A stretch of DNA of 64,000 nucleotides from Cryoendolithus antarcticus (taxonomy: Eukaryota; Ascomycota; Dothideomycetes; Cladosporiales; Cladosporiaceae): positions 868,001 to 932,000 of the forward strand of contig NAJO01000018.1 in NCBI GenBank assembly GCA_002077065.1, in the 5' to 3' direction. The notes beneath the pieces were generated by a model. That model did no database searches, was not told the DNA's origin, and saw only the letters and a list, made by a program, of their open reading frames with translations. Below are positions 41,001 to 52,787 of this stretch, piece after piece. The position numbers were made by a program, and so were the translations under genes. Positions within the stretch are counted from its first letter, which is position 1; every line of letters begins with the position of its first letter.

Positions 41001-41452
41001 GCTAGCAAAGATAGGGCGGCTCGCGCATGTGTAGACCCAGCGGCCGTGGCAGCACCATCGAGCAGAGCAGCCATATCGTCCGGCATTGTCTCATCATCGG
41101 AAAGAGCTTCCGTGAGGCGCCATGCGACAGAGTTGACAGTCGTGAGGTTGGCATCAGGCTGCGTAGGAATATCGACGCCCGCGAAGATCTCGTGAGCGGA
41201 TAGTACAGGGTCTGTCGATGATGCTGGGGCTACATTTGCGCGCACGGCTCTCGTGGGAGACGTTGTCTTCTTGCGCTTGTTGGAAGATGTCGGCATGAAG
41301 TCGTTTGCTCGAGGGTTCAACCCCGGCCGCCTAGTGAATAGATTGCGGAGTCGCCGCGCTGGTGGTTCTGTGAGTATTGCCGTAGGTGTCGTAGAAGCCT
41401 CTTCATCCGATGACAGTGATGAGAGCGTCGATCCCATCGGAAGTGGCCACAT
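38093..41452 (-). CDS. Large F-box protein
   Basis: This uninterrupted frame encodes 1,119 residues. An F-box of about 45 residues sits near residues 240-285 (NELPMEIFELITRHLA, then DVRSLRLVNREFEQKVSPSL), which would link the protein to Skp1 in an SCF ubiquitin ligase. The long C-terminal part holds Leu-rich stretches such as LNVVKISSGLLSILGRV and LEQLTLVNCWITPPALEALY, resembling diverged leucine-rich repeats that could bind a substrate. An Ala/Pro/Gln-rich insert lies around residues 770-960. The N-terminus is Ser/Thr-rich with a basic patch (SNKRKK). The target is unknown. ATG codons at 41452 and 41437 are both possible starts. Confidence 0.83.
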   Translation of the reverse strand: MWPLPMGSTLSSLSSDEEASTTPTAILTEPPARRLRNLFTRRPGLNPRANDFMPTSSNKRKKTTSPTRAVRANVAPASSTDPVLSAHEIFAGVDIPTQPDANLTTVNSVAWRLTEALSDDETMPDDMAALLDGAATAAGSTHARAALSLLASRSNSAGATLPDPGKLRVAAAILIEGTGQDQTLDDENIARSSEVAYLPLASTTSTGAYHIPKGFKILPPLRRQLDHSIHQSTSSVAVWPRNELPMEIFELITRHLARTDVRSLRLVNREFEQKVSPSLFHTAVVPFNTELYDMMAEEVKKKDASATRYGKSKGKARETPESALQWKNATTDREGKVYKGHGLRVFEGFGPHIKRFGMSFEVTEAQLAHPPEKRKLDPCVAYHGAYDWPPPQYLRFSNLAGLERTADETSRMKAAFSKLVNVQEIGLSIDSGLGRLNGADVSPHTMVHDHPLPVFSAGGDAPPDHTRQAKKQFWTTLQRSQQSIGRRPNAKETSLHYADISAGLHSINGFCSSDYSSTVHWPRVDARGVLGGSRYSGASGRTGVAYLLTDQDEKSFAAPVNPCTLRKEQIEWLLETEWAQRAFLESYMLAVMDNPSVFSKVTKLNVVKISSGLLSILGRVQLWAALPALEDVTLCVSPDWRCVQKDTAGYAEAPAKSPSLAVQLLYGVLRQIQGISHVKHLTCGFTDGGEKGTGVLGRNNNLLPAPILPLQQCLAMSPTGLLDMTYLEQLTLVNCWITPPALEALYRRQSHGSLQVLKFDSVSLTASPRATPPAGAPAQAAALAHAHLQHAALAVPAGGWGAQAPLQVPAPQLVLPQPAAWLPAIPVAPVPNANALAGLHGINHLPAIVAPFANAVVASGLLGNTPPAQAAGIISQLWLRNRAQWVNYTTGLVVPASIAQFIATTPGLTMASFVGHVNMHNHPNLAGPAVPAPAHQHHYQPLLSQQPSYPTIRPDASTWTSNHRDGSWPDLIDKLSPGPAFDDYLPQPQPWESQRDPRPEVALKKLIFTSCGYVRLPANSNLDQTAVHWDVQHPIHSSAWFRQRQRGLAGAAQTSQDIYLGKLTQFLPPAELNAMFYAWGMTAGWDDVEAAEAAEYDGQLKGGSGRFSGTVERGMELRS

Positions 41453-42639
41453 GTTAAATGGCTATGCTGTTCCTTGGAATGGAAGCCTTGAGGAAATAAA
41501 TCATCAAAATGAGTGTCTGTGTAGTGCTTACTTGTGGGAGCACAAGACCATCGTCAGATCGATCGTATCTTGATAGTGGGCCAAGGAGTGTTCGTGCAGC
41601 GTTATCGTGTGAAAGTCCTCCGGTCCCGTGCGCCTTGCGAAGCAGCCTGTTATGTGAAGCTTTGGCAGGTGCGCTGGGAGGCCTCAGAATTTGCTGAGTC
41701 ATCACACGGACAAATTGAATCGCATGAGCCATGAAATGCCGCGAATATGCGTTTGCTTTGGCATTTACTGCACGATCTACGAACTAGCACCTTGTCTACC
41801 TACACGAGCAATTGGACCATCGAGGCTTTACCTTCGAGTCGTCTGACGTCTGAGATCAGCGAAAAGCGGGACCCTCGCTTGCGACTCCGTCCAATGCACA
41901 ATTCGGTGTCGCAGGCGATTAGTATTGAGCAAAGATATATGGAGTTCGTTGTGGCACCCTTCTTGCTGTCCGACAGTATCTTGATGCGCTCGACGAACTT
42001 CGTCGGGGTCGGTCCCTCTTCGATGTCCATTCCGCCAGAGGCAAGGGACATAGAGAGCGTGGAGTCACACTCTGCCCTAATCGACCCTCATCTTGACCCA
42101 CAACCAGGAGCTTAACCGAGAGCGCATGGCAGCTATTGCCATCAGCTCGTACAGGGCAGAACACCGCTTTGTCACCGTGTTTGTCAGAGACTCAATATTG
42201 GAGCAAACACACTGTCATTGAGTCAGCTCTCTCCTATCGATATTGTCCAACGAGATCACCATCAGGGGTACTCATGTAGTAGCACAGGAGGGTCCAGGAC
42301 CCAGCTATCGGAAGACGCGATGGTGAGACGACGTGCTGACCGTTGCTCTTTCTCACTGCGACAGTGGTAGCGAAAAAAAAGCTGCGGTGCAGTCGACAAC
42401 AGCACAGAAGCCTTAAGCTGCCGGGTGAGCAATAGGTGACTTCTTCGTCGTCTTGCAACGATCTGTGTCCGTGTAGATCCAGTCTGGCGAGATACCGGGG
42501 TGACAGGCACTTCAGCGGTCATGCAGCAATACTGATGCGGTATTTACACAATCTTTGCTTGTATCGCGAAATCATCGTCGCCAGCCCACGCGCAGACTCC
42601 ATGAACTCCTGTCCCCGCAAGCTCGTCCTCTGTCCTCGC
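41453..42639. other. Intergenic, no supported gene
   Basis: About 1.2 kb between the F-box gene and the NDUFB4 gene. An 83-codon minus-strand frame at 41800-42051 starts with ATG but shows no motif. I see nothing else. Confidence 0.4.
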
Positions 42640-43101
42640 TCAGAACTCCGCGATCGGATCGCCTCGTAGCTTGCCGCGCATTTGCCACTTGCCCTGTTCA
42701 ATGGTTTCAGCATGCGTGCCACAAGTTCTTGAACCTCATGGCAAGCATGGCACCGCCAGGCTCATCAAGAGTGAGCCTGTGGTGTCATGCTTGCCATGTT
42801 GCAGCTCCACTCACCTCCGTCTGATATCCCATGTACAAAAATCCCGCCGGTACTGCCACAATGTACACGAATGACAGCCATGCCGTCCGGGGTGTCCATC
42901 GGAAGAACTCGTGTCGCTTCACGTACATGTCTGCGTGAAACTTAGTGTATGCTCTTCCCAGGTATCCCAATCTCCAGCCCGCAGCATCGTGATCTCAGCA
43001 CGCGCTTCTATCGAGCGTCCTGCTGATGGTGCGTCGCCAATACGTCCAGATGGGAAGGGTGGTGCGAACGTACTGGCATATTTGACCAACGCCGGGTCCA
43101 T
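42640..43101 (-). CDS. NDUFB4: Mitochondrial complex I subunit NDUFB4 (B15)-like
   Basis: Three small exons, 43101-43074, 42930-42815 and 42693-42640, join across introns of 143 and 121 nt to give 65 residues. The protein begins MDPALVKYANMYVKRHE, continues with FFRWTPRTAWLSFVYIVAV and one membrane segment, and ends GKWQMRGKLRGDPIAEF. The FRWTPRTA motif and the GK-W-RGK-RGD tail are characteristic of NDUFB4/B15, an accessory subunit of the membrane arm of NADH:ubiquinone oxidoreductase in the inner mitochondrial membrane. The start at 43101 is favoured because an in-frame stop lies not far upstream. All junctions are GT-AG and keep the frame. Confidence 0.86.
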
Positions 43102-43508
43102 GTTCAAGCCTGTCTCCTCGTCAGCCACGCTCCAATCTCAGGTCACCCGGTGCGCGCTCACTGTTGACGTGGCCCGCCATCATTGCTATTGAGGGTCTCA
43201 TGATTGCGATGTGGACTTTGATGTACGACAATCACTTTCGTCGTCGCAACGATTGACGTCGTAGTCAGGCACACTAGCTCGCATTGGAGGGCACATGAGC
43301 GGAAGGAGCCGTCGATGCCAAGATCTTTGACTTCGAGAGACCACGCCTCGGCTCGGCAGCTGGAGCTTCTTCACGAGCCAAACGGTGCGAGCTACCTCCT
43401 GTCAAACCTCAGAAATAGATGTTGAGACGAGGCATAAGTAGATCCGTTCCGCTCATCAAGCCCATTTTGAAGCAATCTCAACTCCGCCTTTACCGCACGT
43501 TCAGCATC
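43102..43508. other. Divergent promoter interval
   Basis: About 400 bp between the NDUFB4 and glutathione S-transferase start codons. It must hold both promoters. No distinct site is recognised. Confidence 0.4.
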
Positions 43509-44531
43509 ATGGCAGACACTCAAGCTCCCAAGACGCAGATCACCTTGCATTGGTAGGTTGATCAGCCATCATTCTTATGCCCAGCTGCATGAAACCTGAG
43601 CTCGAGAAGACGTGAAGCTCCGCCCGGCCCCTTCGTTTGCGCGCACGAGAGAGCACAAGGGGTACTTTTGAAACTCACTTCCAAGCCTGCTCATAGCTCT
43701 CACCTTCAGCTCGGATCTCCACACCTGCTGAAACTGACCGAGCCGCAGGCTCGAACGCTCCCGCGCCCAACGTATAGTCTGGCTTCTCCGCTCCTGCAAA
43801 GACATCGACTACAAGCTCGACCTCTACAAGCGCGGCGCCGACGGCCTCGCCAAAGAAGATCTCAAGAAAGCTCATCCTCTGGGTAAATCCCCGGTCATCA
43901 CCATCACCTCGCCGAATTCGACGACGCCGGTCACTCTCGCCGAGTCGGGTCTCATTACTGAGTATGTGAGCGAGCATTATGCGCCTCAGCTGATCCCCAC
44001 GCGATGGCGCGACAGCCAGGAGGGCAAGGCTGGAGGAGAGACTGAGGCGTATCTGCGATGGAAGTTCTACATGCATTATGCTGAGGGTAGCTTGATGGCG
44101 ATTCTGCTCATCTCGCATATCATGAACCGTACGCCCATCCATCGTCCTCCCATCTAGCGTCTTCCACTGACAATCTCACTACAGAACTCAAAGACGGGCC
44201 CGCCGTCCCCTTCTTCGTCAAACCCTTGACCCGTGCTGTCGCTGGCAAGATCGAATCCGCGTTCCTGAACCAAAATCTTGCAACGCAATTCGGGTTCCTC
44301 GAGTCGCAGGTCTCGACCTCGCCTGACGGTGGCTCGTACCTGTGCGGCAAAGAGCTCACATCCGCAGACATGCTGATGAGCTTCCCGCTCATGGCTGCGA
44401 AGCCGCAGCTGCCTGAGGCGACGTACCCGAAGCTGAGGGCTTACATTGCGAGGTTGGAGGCTGAGCCGAGCTTTAAGGAGAGTGTGGCGGAGGTTGAGAA
44501 GCTGACTGGAGAGCCATATAAGATCTTGTAA
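43509..44531 (+). CDS. Glutathione S-transferase
   Basis: Exons 43509-43552, 43749-44128 and 44185-44531 encode 256 residues; introns are 196 and 56 nt. The thioredoxin-like N-terminal domain starts ITLHWLERSRAQRIVWLLRS, with the glutathione-site elements HPLGKSPVI (cis-Pro) and TLAESGLITEYVSEHY (the Glu-Ser pair). The helical C-terminal domain includes WKFYMHYAEGSLMAILLI and the conserved N-capping and hydrophobic-staple region LTSADMLMSFPL. It resembles the fungal Gtt1/GTE-type microsomal or cytosolic enzymes that conjugate glutathione to electrophiles. The Ser in LERSRAQR is the likely catalytic residue. The gene appears intact. Confidence 0.9.
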
Positions 44532-45209
44532 TGTGACATGCGATCAAACGCGATGGGATTCGATGATCATGATAAACGCATGTCGATCGAACTGCCGTTC
44601 AGTACAACCTTTCACATTCGCACTTCCTCACATGTATTCTTAGATGTATGTTATAGGTTGTGGCAGGGAGAGCAAGCCTATACTAGCAGTCGTAAGCTTT
44701 ACTGCACTTCGCTTTCTCCAGTTCTCTGACCACTCCCGCGCTTTGATGAGTCCAGCTACAACAGCGAGTTGCTACTCTGCGATGTGCATAAGAATAACAC
44801 GGTGGCACAATTATCGCGACTGCCTAGTTTGAGTGGTTTCTCATCGATCATACGTGACATAAATGCTATTGTGGGCGCGTCTGCACAAGCACAGAAACGT
44901 TCAAACTTTTTGGGAGCGCAGATGAAACAGCACAATGTAATGGATAGTTTGCGGCAGAGAAAGCGTAGATCACAGATAACATGACCGTCGTGGAAGTACA
45001 GCTAAAAAAAAAGGATGAACCCGAGTATTGGCACTTGACAATAGTAAAAAGTCAGGGACAATAAGCAAGTAACTCGCGATATGTGCGGCAGAAGACATGA
45101 ACGAACGATTCGAGTATCCCAAAGTCATCGTGCAGACCAGTCCATTTCACTATCTACATCCTACACTACTGTACATTTGATTCATTGCCTGTTGCTCATC
45201 ATCCTCCAT
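44532..45209. other. Convergent interval, no supported gene
   Basis: About 680 bp between the GST and hydrophobin stop codons. It includes an A-tract at 45004-45012. No gene is supported. Confidence 0.4.
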
Positions 45210-45555
45210 CTAAGCACCCACAGGGTCTTGGCAAATCAGAGCCTGCCCAAGGATGGGCAGCGCACAGCACTTTGCCTGCTGACCCTCAGCGGCGCAAGTA
45301 GCGACAAAGTTGTCGGCCGATGTTGGAGTGACCGTGGCTGTTGGCAGTGTCAGTACTTGCTACGAGTTGGCCAACAGGGTGTGAATATCACATACGGTTC
45401 ACGCAGTTGAGATCTGCGACGCCGAGGACGTCTGTTGCGCAGCAGACGGCGTTGCTGTATGTGCCTGAGCAGACCAGGGTCTGGCGCTTTTCTGTGGGTG
45501 CGGCCGAGACGGCGATGGCGCTGAGCGCGAAGGTGGCGATGGATGTGAAGAGCAT
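45210..45555 (-). CDS. Class II hydrophobin
   Basis: Exons 45555-45396 and 45337-45210 encode 95 residues; the 58-nt intron is GTATGT ... TACTGACACTGCCAACAG. A signal peptide (MLFTSIATFALSAIAVSA) is followed by a Kex2-type Lys-Arg site. The eight cysteines show the spacing C-8-CC-11-C-16-C-8-CC-10-C, which is diagnostic of class II hydrophobins, small secreted proteins that assemble at hydrophobic/hydrophilic interfaces on hyphae and spores. The second half contains the typical FVATCAAEGQQAKCC and LPILGQALIC blocks. Some class II members, such as cerato-ulmin, affect plants; nothing here indicates that role. It appears intact, with a TATA-like element about 157-162 bp upstream. Confidence 0.95.
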
Positions 45556-47882
45556 GTTGGCGGTTGGTAGTGTTGGTAGGTTGTTTGGTGAAGAGTTGAT
45601 GTGGTGGAGTTGAATTGGTTGTTGGAGATGGTTGAAAGCGCTTGTTGATGATGTTGGGTTGCTGGTTTGATGATGGAAAGAGAACGCTGTTGGAAGGACT
45701 TGACCTGACTTCTTATACGTCTTCAACCATCGCTTCATCGACCTTTGTCGCCTACAACTTCATCCACTTGCCACCGTCACCTATACCACTACGTCAGTCA
45801 AACTGCTGATCTTCCAGGGTCAAAGAGGAAATCGAAACCGTGCGAAACCACCATGTCAGGATCAATAGGCTCGTGCAGTGCCTGCAACTCAGGGGTCACA
45901 CCCTCGGCAGATCACTCTATATTGCTATATGGGTGTGAAGATCGTCATATAGGACTTCCAAGTAGGGGATTGGTATAGCCGTTGAGTCTCGTGTCGGAAG
46001 CGCGGCTGGGCAATGACGTGAAAGGGGTGGTGCCGAAACATGGGGTTGTGCATGCGGCTGTCCGTGAGGCTGTCACTCGGTGGGATGGTTCCGGCTGAGT
46101 CGGCAGAGATTGTCTGATTGTCAGAGTGTGAGGCGCACGCAGGGTCTGGCTTAATGTGGCCCTGCAGAGAGTCCCGAGATGGGACAATATGGACGAAGAG
46201 GTGCATTTGGGATGAAAATGGCTGAGCCATATTGATACTCACCCTTCGAGCAGTGTATCGCGCATCGATGGCCTCTTGTAGCTGCAACCAGGGACAATGG
46301 CACAGCCGTTGACTATGATCGATTTCGATCCTGCTATCCACAGTAAAATCCACTGTAGCCGGGTTGGCATTGAGGCAGCGCAGTCAAGCACGCCAGGTGT
46401 AGCCGGCCTGCATGCCCAAGTGGGTGTGCTCCGTCGAAATGCGACCAGTAGCGAGTCGGAGAAATCAATCAACCCCGACCATGCTCAGCTTCGAAGACCA
46501 AGCGAAGTGACGTCGGGCTGTTGACGCTGTTGCAAAGGTTGGTACCGAGATGAGGCTTCGTCCAGTAGCGCGGCTACATGTTCTCAAGTCTCCATGGAAG
46601 ATACGTACCAGATCGTCAAGCACAGCCGCGGGCTCAACGTGTAGGACGAATGATCCTGGAGAGTGCCACAGGCATCACGCCCTGGATGTCAAGGCTAAAC
46701 GCTCCTTCATCTACACGTACCTGCATCAGCATGCACAGCCATCTACGAACCTGTCAGCCATGCGATGCGGCGCTGTCGAAACTCCAGGATCTGCACTTCC
46801 GTGCGACGTCGGTTGCACAGGCAGACTGGGGTGAAGTCTTGAAAAGGCCCGCAGGGATGTGCCATATCCCTGCCTATAGCATGTGCCGACCCTGCATTCG
46901 GCAATGAGGCTCTCAACGGCGGCTATGCTGCGAAACGTGCCGATGGCGTCCAGGTTCCTATTTCCGTTTCACCACGGCCGTGTAGACGAGCGCGGATGAG
47001 GTGAACGTACATCTCTGTTGTGGACCCAATCGCAAGCGGAGTGGGAAGGGAAACGGAGGTGAAGTCGAAGCGTAGAGCTCGGATTTTTGCGATGAAGTGA
47101 CATCGTCAGCCCTACTGTGCTCCATGTCGCGTGCAGATGAAACGTTATGGAGAGGCGGTTGTCACTGCCGAAGAGGGTATCAGTATCTCGAGCGCCAGAC
47201 CGACGACATCACCAGCATTACCTGCGCGGCGCAAGCCTAGTTCGGTCTCCACTCAAAACGCACGAAGAATCGTGTGAGGGCGAACTAGCAGCTGCGCCTG
47301 CGCTCATCAAGACATTCTGTGCCCGGGTCTCGTCGCCTTCGTTGCCACGTCATGGGTGGTACACTCTTTCGTACAACCTGCGCTCTCCTGTAAGGTTGGA
47401 GCTTGAGCTCGACTCTGTTGCTCAAGCGTCGGCAGTATCAATGCATTAATCAGATGTCTGTCGACATATGGTCGCGAGCTGTACACATTTCCTTGTTGAA
47501 CTACAGTCTCTCGCCGATGCAGCCGTCATAGTCAGACACTCGTGGTCCGCATTGTAGCGGCATGAGACTCTGGAGGTTCTCGAAAGAGAGGAGGCAGTTA
47601 GGCAGCAGAGCGTTCATGCTGTACAGAGCAATGATGACTGTGTCTCCGAAGGTTGGATTGGATACATTACAAATTATCTACTTGGTCTATACACCCAACC
47701 GCCGTCATGGACACAATCCACATGCCCTTCTTTCCCGATTGCCGTAATGCACATGCGCCTGCGCCATGCTAAGATTCCACCAGCCAAAGGAGCGCTCTTC
47801 GACCCTTAGGGCCATGCAGTGGGAGAATGTGCCGAGTGATGCATACAGCATACTCGTGAAAGACTCGACCGTTCGTGGATCT
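45556..47882. other. 2.3-kb gene-poor region
   Basis: This is the longest stretch without a supported gene outside the array. Frames of 60-140 codons occur on both strands but none has a recognisable domain or splice structure. The left part will include the hydrophobin promoter. Confidence 0.45.
45712..45717 (-). promoter_or_regulatory. TATA-like element upstream of the hydrophobin
   Basis: TATAAG on the minus strand lies about 160 bp before the hydrophobin ATG. The intervening sequence is CT- and CA-rich, which fits a long 5' leader. Confidence 0.45.
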
Positions 47883-49171
47883 CTATACAGCCTTCATGAC
47901 CTTCGGCATCGGCGGTGGTGCCAGTTCAGTCCCGAATATACGGTCCCAGAAGCGACTCGTCACACCAAAGCCGTTCTCGTAGTCGGCGAAGTGGTGCTGT
48001 AGATGGTACTTCTTGATCTCACGGTAGTATGATGGGAGGCTACAACGGAGTCAGCATAAGTTACACGAAAGTCGGAATACAGGAAGACTCACTTCTTGTG
48101 GTGCAGAAAGTAGTGCGTGCAGTCATACACGATATACCCGAAGATCCCTCCGCAGAAGACTGTCACTGCAGCATACCAGTCATAAGCGAATACGGTGTGG
48201 GCTAGCTTCCAGAACGGAAGCGCAAGTGCGACGAACAGCGTCGGAGGCATCACTAGTCGTAGTCGGTCCATGGGTAGGTAGTGGTGAATGCCGTGTAGCA
48301 AGAAGTGCGCCGTGATTGCGAAGCGGTTGTCGGGCATGTAGTGGTCTACATGGAAGAGGCATCGATGCAGTCCGTACTCGACCAGCGTCCAGAGACATAA
48401 TCCGAGCATCCAGTAGGAGATCGTCTGCAGTGGTGTGAAGTGTGTGAATCCAAGGTATGTCCCGTATGCGACGGGTGGTAGCCACACAGTGGGCACAACA
48501 TACCATGCAGTCTTACTCAACGGCTCGAGGAAGTTGCCGAACAGTGGTGCGCTCGCACCACCCTTGTAATGCCGCGGTCGATGCACCTGCTCGAGGTAAA
48601 ACTGCTTGCTGAAGCCTCCGTTGAACACCTGCATCAGAAGTGGCCGATCCAAATCCAGAAACTTGTGCTTCTTGAAATCTTCGCGTGTGTCTGTCTCCTT
48701 GTCGAGATCCTCCGCTGAGCTCAGGCCAGTATTCTCATACACGGCTTTCTCAGTCTGCTCCTCGCCGAATTTGCTCACTTCCTCTCGCTTCCTCACTTCC
48801 TCGCCTGCACCTCCATTCTCTAATTCCATCGTTCCCTTCTCCGTGCTTCCGGGCTCCAGCGGCACGATCGCAAACGGGTCGTCGCTCTTGACCACTGCAT
48901 CGATGACTTTCTCCCCTGCCACGAAGCCTATCAGATGGTCATCTAGGATCTCCCACGCGCTCTCGCTGTGCGTATGCGAGATCTCATCCTGCATGATCTC
49001 GGTGACATCCTTTCCACCATACTCGACGATCAGGTCGCCGCCTCCTGGGTGATCATCGAGGAAGGGTGTGATGTCGTAGACCTTTGTGCCGACTGTGACA
49101 TAGCAGGAGGAGGCAGTGTTGTGAGAAGCGACATCTGCTGTGGGGAGGGTGGGGAGTATTCGGCCAGGCAT
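47883..49171 (-). CDS. SCS7: SCS7-type sphingolipid alpha-hydroxylase (fatty acid 2-hydroxylase)
   Basis: Exons 49171-48093 and 48039-47883 encode 411 residues; the intron is 53 nt. The enzyme adds a 2-hydroxyl to the very-long-chain fatty acid of ceramide in the ER, using an N-terminal cytochrome b5 domain as electron donor. The heme motif is DDHPGGGD near residue 40. The C-terminal hydroxylase has membrane segments and the di-iron histidine boxes HRCLFH, HFLLHGIHHYLP, HYFLHHK and KKYHLQHHFADYENGFG, the last two split across the intron. The family tail SRFWDRIFGTEL is present. I chose the ATG at 49171 because the longer upstream frame has no ATG. A charged linker joins the two domains. It appears intact. 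Confidence 0.95.
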
Positions 49172-49587
49172 TGTGAATGCGATGTGTAGGTAATGGCCTT
49201 GATGGCCGATATGGTAAGATTGCTCAGGCAGCAAGTATCTGAATGCCTCGGTGATGTGTTGATGAGGACTGCGCTGCAAGGTTAATCTATGCTAAGGGTG
49301 GGTGGTGTGTAAGTGTAAAGGGTGCTATTCAGCTTCTCAGGACGTGATGCTATGTCAGCTTGTCATCAACGGGCAATTTCGGCACTTTGGTGGCGATGGG
49401 TGATGGCCATCTCATCACACAAGCGGCTCGCACTCGCGATCTGCATCTCGGGACCCACAAACAAGGAGAGATAAGCTTTCCTTGCCGGCTGCATCCGCCA
49501 TGCAATTTCTCGAGTTATGCAAGATGTCGGTGTTGCATCTACCTTTGTGCATATGTGTATTAGCGTCGCTGGACGTCTCCATGCGTA
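49172..49587. other. Intergenic
   Basis: About 415 bp between the SCS7 start and the BTB gene stop. Presumably the SCS7 promoter; nothing specific is seen. Confidence 0.4.
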
Positions 49588-51838
49588 TCACCACAGGAAT
49601 TCCCTCGCAGCGTTCCTCGCTCTCTCACTACTATGGGCTTCGATCTTTACCGCACCCAGAATGACCTCCATACCACTCCCGCCAGGTATGGGCTGCACTC
49701 TCAGCCGCCACTGCGCTTTCTTCACAATCCACTCCTCAGCTTCCTCTTCTTCACCACTGGCACTCTGTCGCTTCGAATCGGCTTCGTCCTCGACATCCAT
49801 ATCGAGATCATCGTCCTCCTCTTTGACTCGCCACTCCTTCCCGTCAAGTGTGACATCAACATCCGTCCCTAGCCTAACCTTCACCCTCTCATCGCTGATT
49901 CCAGTATTCCTCGGACTAACCCCTAGACTGCTGATACCCTTCCCACTGTCCATCAGCATCAGTCCCAGCGGCTGCGTGATAGGCAGATTCATCTTGTTTG
50001 CCACAACGCCAAACAGACTCGTAATGCGTGCAAGCGTCAGGCCGGAGAAGACCGCTCGAGCATACCGCACAGGCGCATTGTGGGTCGGCACCGCAACAGC
50101 TAACTCCGTGCTCTCATCGCCAGATATCTCCACGATCAAGGCGTGGGTTTCGGCATCTATGTAAGGCCGCTGATAGTAGATCCAGCCTGCTCCAACGACT
50201 ACCGGAGCAGAAGATGCAGTGCTGGCTGGCGAAGCGTCCGATGGCTCCGACGGCGCGGCCGTAGCATCCGAAACGAATGAGATACCTGACTGTCGCACAT
50301 CCTCAAGTCGAATAAGGATCTCACTCTTGCCTCTGGCGAGGTTGTGTGAGATGTTGCAGGGAATGAGTTTCTGCTCAAGCCCTTTGAGGTGAAAGTATCG
50401 TGCATCTCGGAGGAGCTCCTCGCGATGCTCCTTGCATCTAATCTGAAGTGGGTAGCCCTTCAGCACTTGCAGCAGGTCTGCGAACGTCCTGGCGCTTCTG
50501 CCCATCACCGAGGGCGGGAGCAACGAAGGTGGTCGGAGGAGGGTCCGTTGCGTCAGCCCGGGGAAGACGGAGCTGGGCGTCGTGAAGAACGAGCTGAAGC
50601 CAAGGGAGAAGTAGTTTGGGGTGTTTCCCGGCGAGTTGAAGAGATCTTTGGGGATCTGAAACTCGGCTTCGCCTACGCGGACGTATATTGTCGAGGCGAA
50701 TAGCTGGGCTGAGAGGCGTGGTACTCAAGAATAGTCAGTATTCGAACGATGGGCCATGGTCGAGAGCTGCACTTACAGCTATAGAACTGTGCATCAGCGA
50801 ATAGCCGAACGAAGTGCGGTCCATCTCGCGGCGAGACATGGTAGCCTTGCAGATGCAAGCTGATGTCCTCGAAGGTGCTCTGCGGAGTGTCAGCGCCGCA
50901 CGAGCTTCGAATTCGCCATGATGTACCCACCGGATCTCGATCGATGTACAGCGTCCTCACGCCATCAGCGCTATCGCTCTGCCGTAGCTGCTCTTCGAAG
51001 AACTGCGAGAAGTACGAGGGTGCTCTACAAGCCTCAGTATAACCTTTGTCGTCGAGTAAAAGTGTGCATGCTCACCGTCTGACGATATTGACGCCCCTGA
51101 AAGCCTGAAGAGCCGGTCACCAATCTGTATAGGGAAGACTTTCCGAGCTGGCAGGAACATAGGCATTGCTGCATCTGGCAGAGCTCGATCTGTACTAGTC
51201 CCGGGCCCTTCATAGGATGTTCCCCTCGAGGGCGGGGCAGGTCGAGCTCTTGCAGTACGCGGCGACGTTGAGCTCATCTGTGCTGTCTTCGTCCGCTCAG
51301 TACTGCCTTCCGGTACGGTGTGCGATCGTTTCAAGTCTGTCCTCGAGTCGACTGGGTTGAGGAAAGAGTCGGCGTTAACCTTTCGCTTGGTGCCGTACGC
51401 TGAAGGCACGCTCCCAGGTATAGTCAGGACGGAGCTAGATGATAGTGCGCGTTCCAGAAGATTCCCCGAGGCCCTGCGCTTGGTTCCAGTGATGATGGGC
51501 AACACGTCGGCGGCGTGGAACTCACGTACACTTCCTGCTGGCTGGTTGCTGCTGGTTAGCAGCTCGCCTTGCGGCTCGTAGATATATGTCGACGGTACAG
51601 CGCTGCCACTGCTCGGTGACTTCCAGCTCCAGGTCGCAGACTCCAGTGGATTTTGAGCAGCGGTGCCTTGGGCAGCCGCGCCATCACTATTTATACTCCC
51701 CTGGGAGACGGCGTCTTGAGACACCAGTAGGTCCGTCGGCGTGTCTGCTACATGATGCCTTAGGCTTGGAGTAGACTGCGATGGCAAATTTACGGCCTTT
51801 GTGGATGTAGCATCACTGGATCTTGATTGATCGGGCAT
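49588..51838 (-). CDS. Tandem BTB/POZ-domain protein
   Basis: Four exons, 51838-51076, 51022-50931, 50879-50777 and 50708-49588, encode about 692 residues. After a Ser/Thr-rich, probably disordered 230-residue N-terminus come two BTB-like folds. The first begins FPIQIGDRLFRLSGASISSD, continues APSYFSQFFEEQL and STFEDISLHLQGY, and ends FVRLFADAQFYS. The second begins IYVRVGEAEFQIPKDLF, continues NYFSLGFSSFF and FADLLQVLKGYPL, and ends LLRDARYFHLKGLEQKLIP. The C-terminal 200 residues are acidic and then basic and lack a named domain. BTB proteins of this type often act as Cullin-3 adaptors or transcriptional co-factors; the role here is unknown. Introns are 53, 51 and 68 nt, and all junctions keep the frame. 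Confidence 0.84.
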
Positions 51839-52787
51839 ATCCGTAAAAGTGGTAGAACACTTGGCGGCGTTATGTGGTGCAAGGCGGAAGTCGGATTTTC
51901 GGGTTCGCGAGCAATACCTGAGCACTTCTCGACTGCTACCAATGCCATAAGGGCATCATATTCAATATTGCAGTCCGCATGAAATCAAGGTAGTAGCATC
52001 TAGACTGATTTTTCAAAGCGCCAGCGGTGGTCTAGTAGGCAATCGGGCTCTAGCGGAGCGCTGACTGGAGATGTGTCAAGACACGAAGAGAGAGGTGATC
52101 ACGGCTGGAGCGTGGCGGCCGCACAGAGTTAGTGCCAGGTACAGAGGGTCGATCTACCGACTTGCTGACTGCGCGTTAGCGAGGTGGCGCTTGTGCGGCT
52201 AGGAGACAAGCTGCAGGCGATGGGATCAATAGGGTGATCGTGAATCGATGATGAAAGCTAAGCTCTGTTGCTGCCGCCGTCTGCACTCCAACACGAAGGG
52301 TATTGCGACTCGCGTCCACATTCTCAACCCGGGTGAGCATGGTGATGTCGAGTAATGACAGCTAAAGGGTGAGGTGTGTCAGCCGCACAGCCTTGAGCAG
52401 CGCGACAATGCTGCTTGTCATAATAGATCCAGAGAGATCACTACTGCATTCTGTAAAGTGGAAGCTCGAAGGGGTACACACACATGGGACGAGTCTAGCA
52501 TCGCGCCTCAGCGGACATAGTAATCATTGGTGTGGCCGCTAGTGTTCTGATGACAGGATCGGATGACAAAGGCACCTGCGAGCCCAGGCGTTTATTAGGT
52601 AACGAGCTATCTACACAATAGATCGGGCCGATTGCCATTGCAAACCATACACCTGCACTGCGGTCACAACCATAACATACGCCTGAAGGCCCCTGGAAGG
52701 CCTAGCTGAAGCACTGCCGTTGGTCCTAGTCCGAGAGCACACGAAGGGCTGGACATACTGCGCATCATTTCCTTTGGATCCATTGTG
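51839..52787. other. Intergenic, no supported gene
   Basis: About 950 bp upstream of the BTB gene and downstream of the small 52.8-53.3 kb gene. No gene or repeat is recognised. Confidence 0.45.

Noticed and set aside
41800..42051. 83-codon minus-strand frame with ATG
   Set aside because: No recognised motif and overlaps a longer plus-strand frame of equal quality; not enough support to call a gene.
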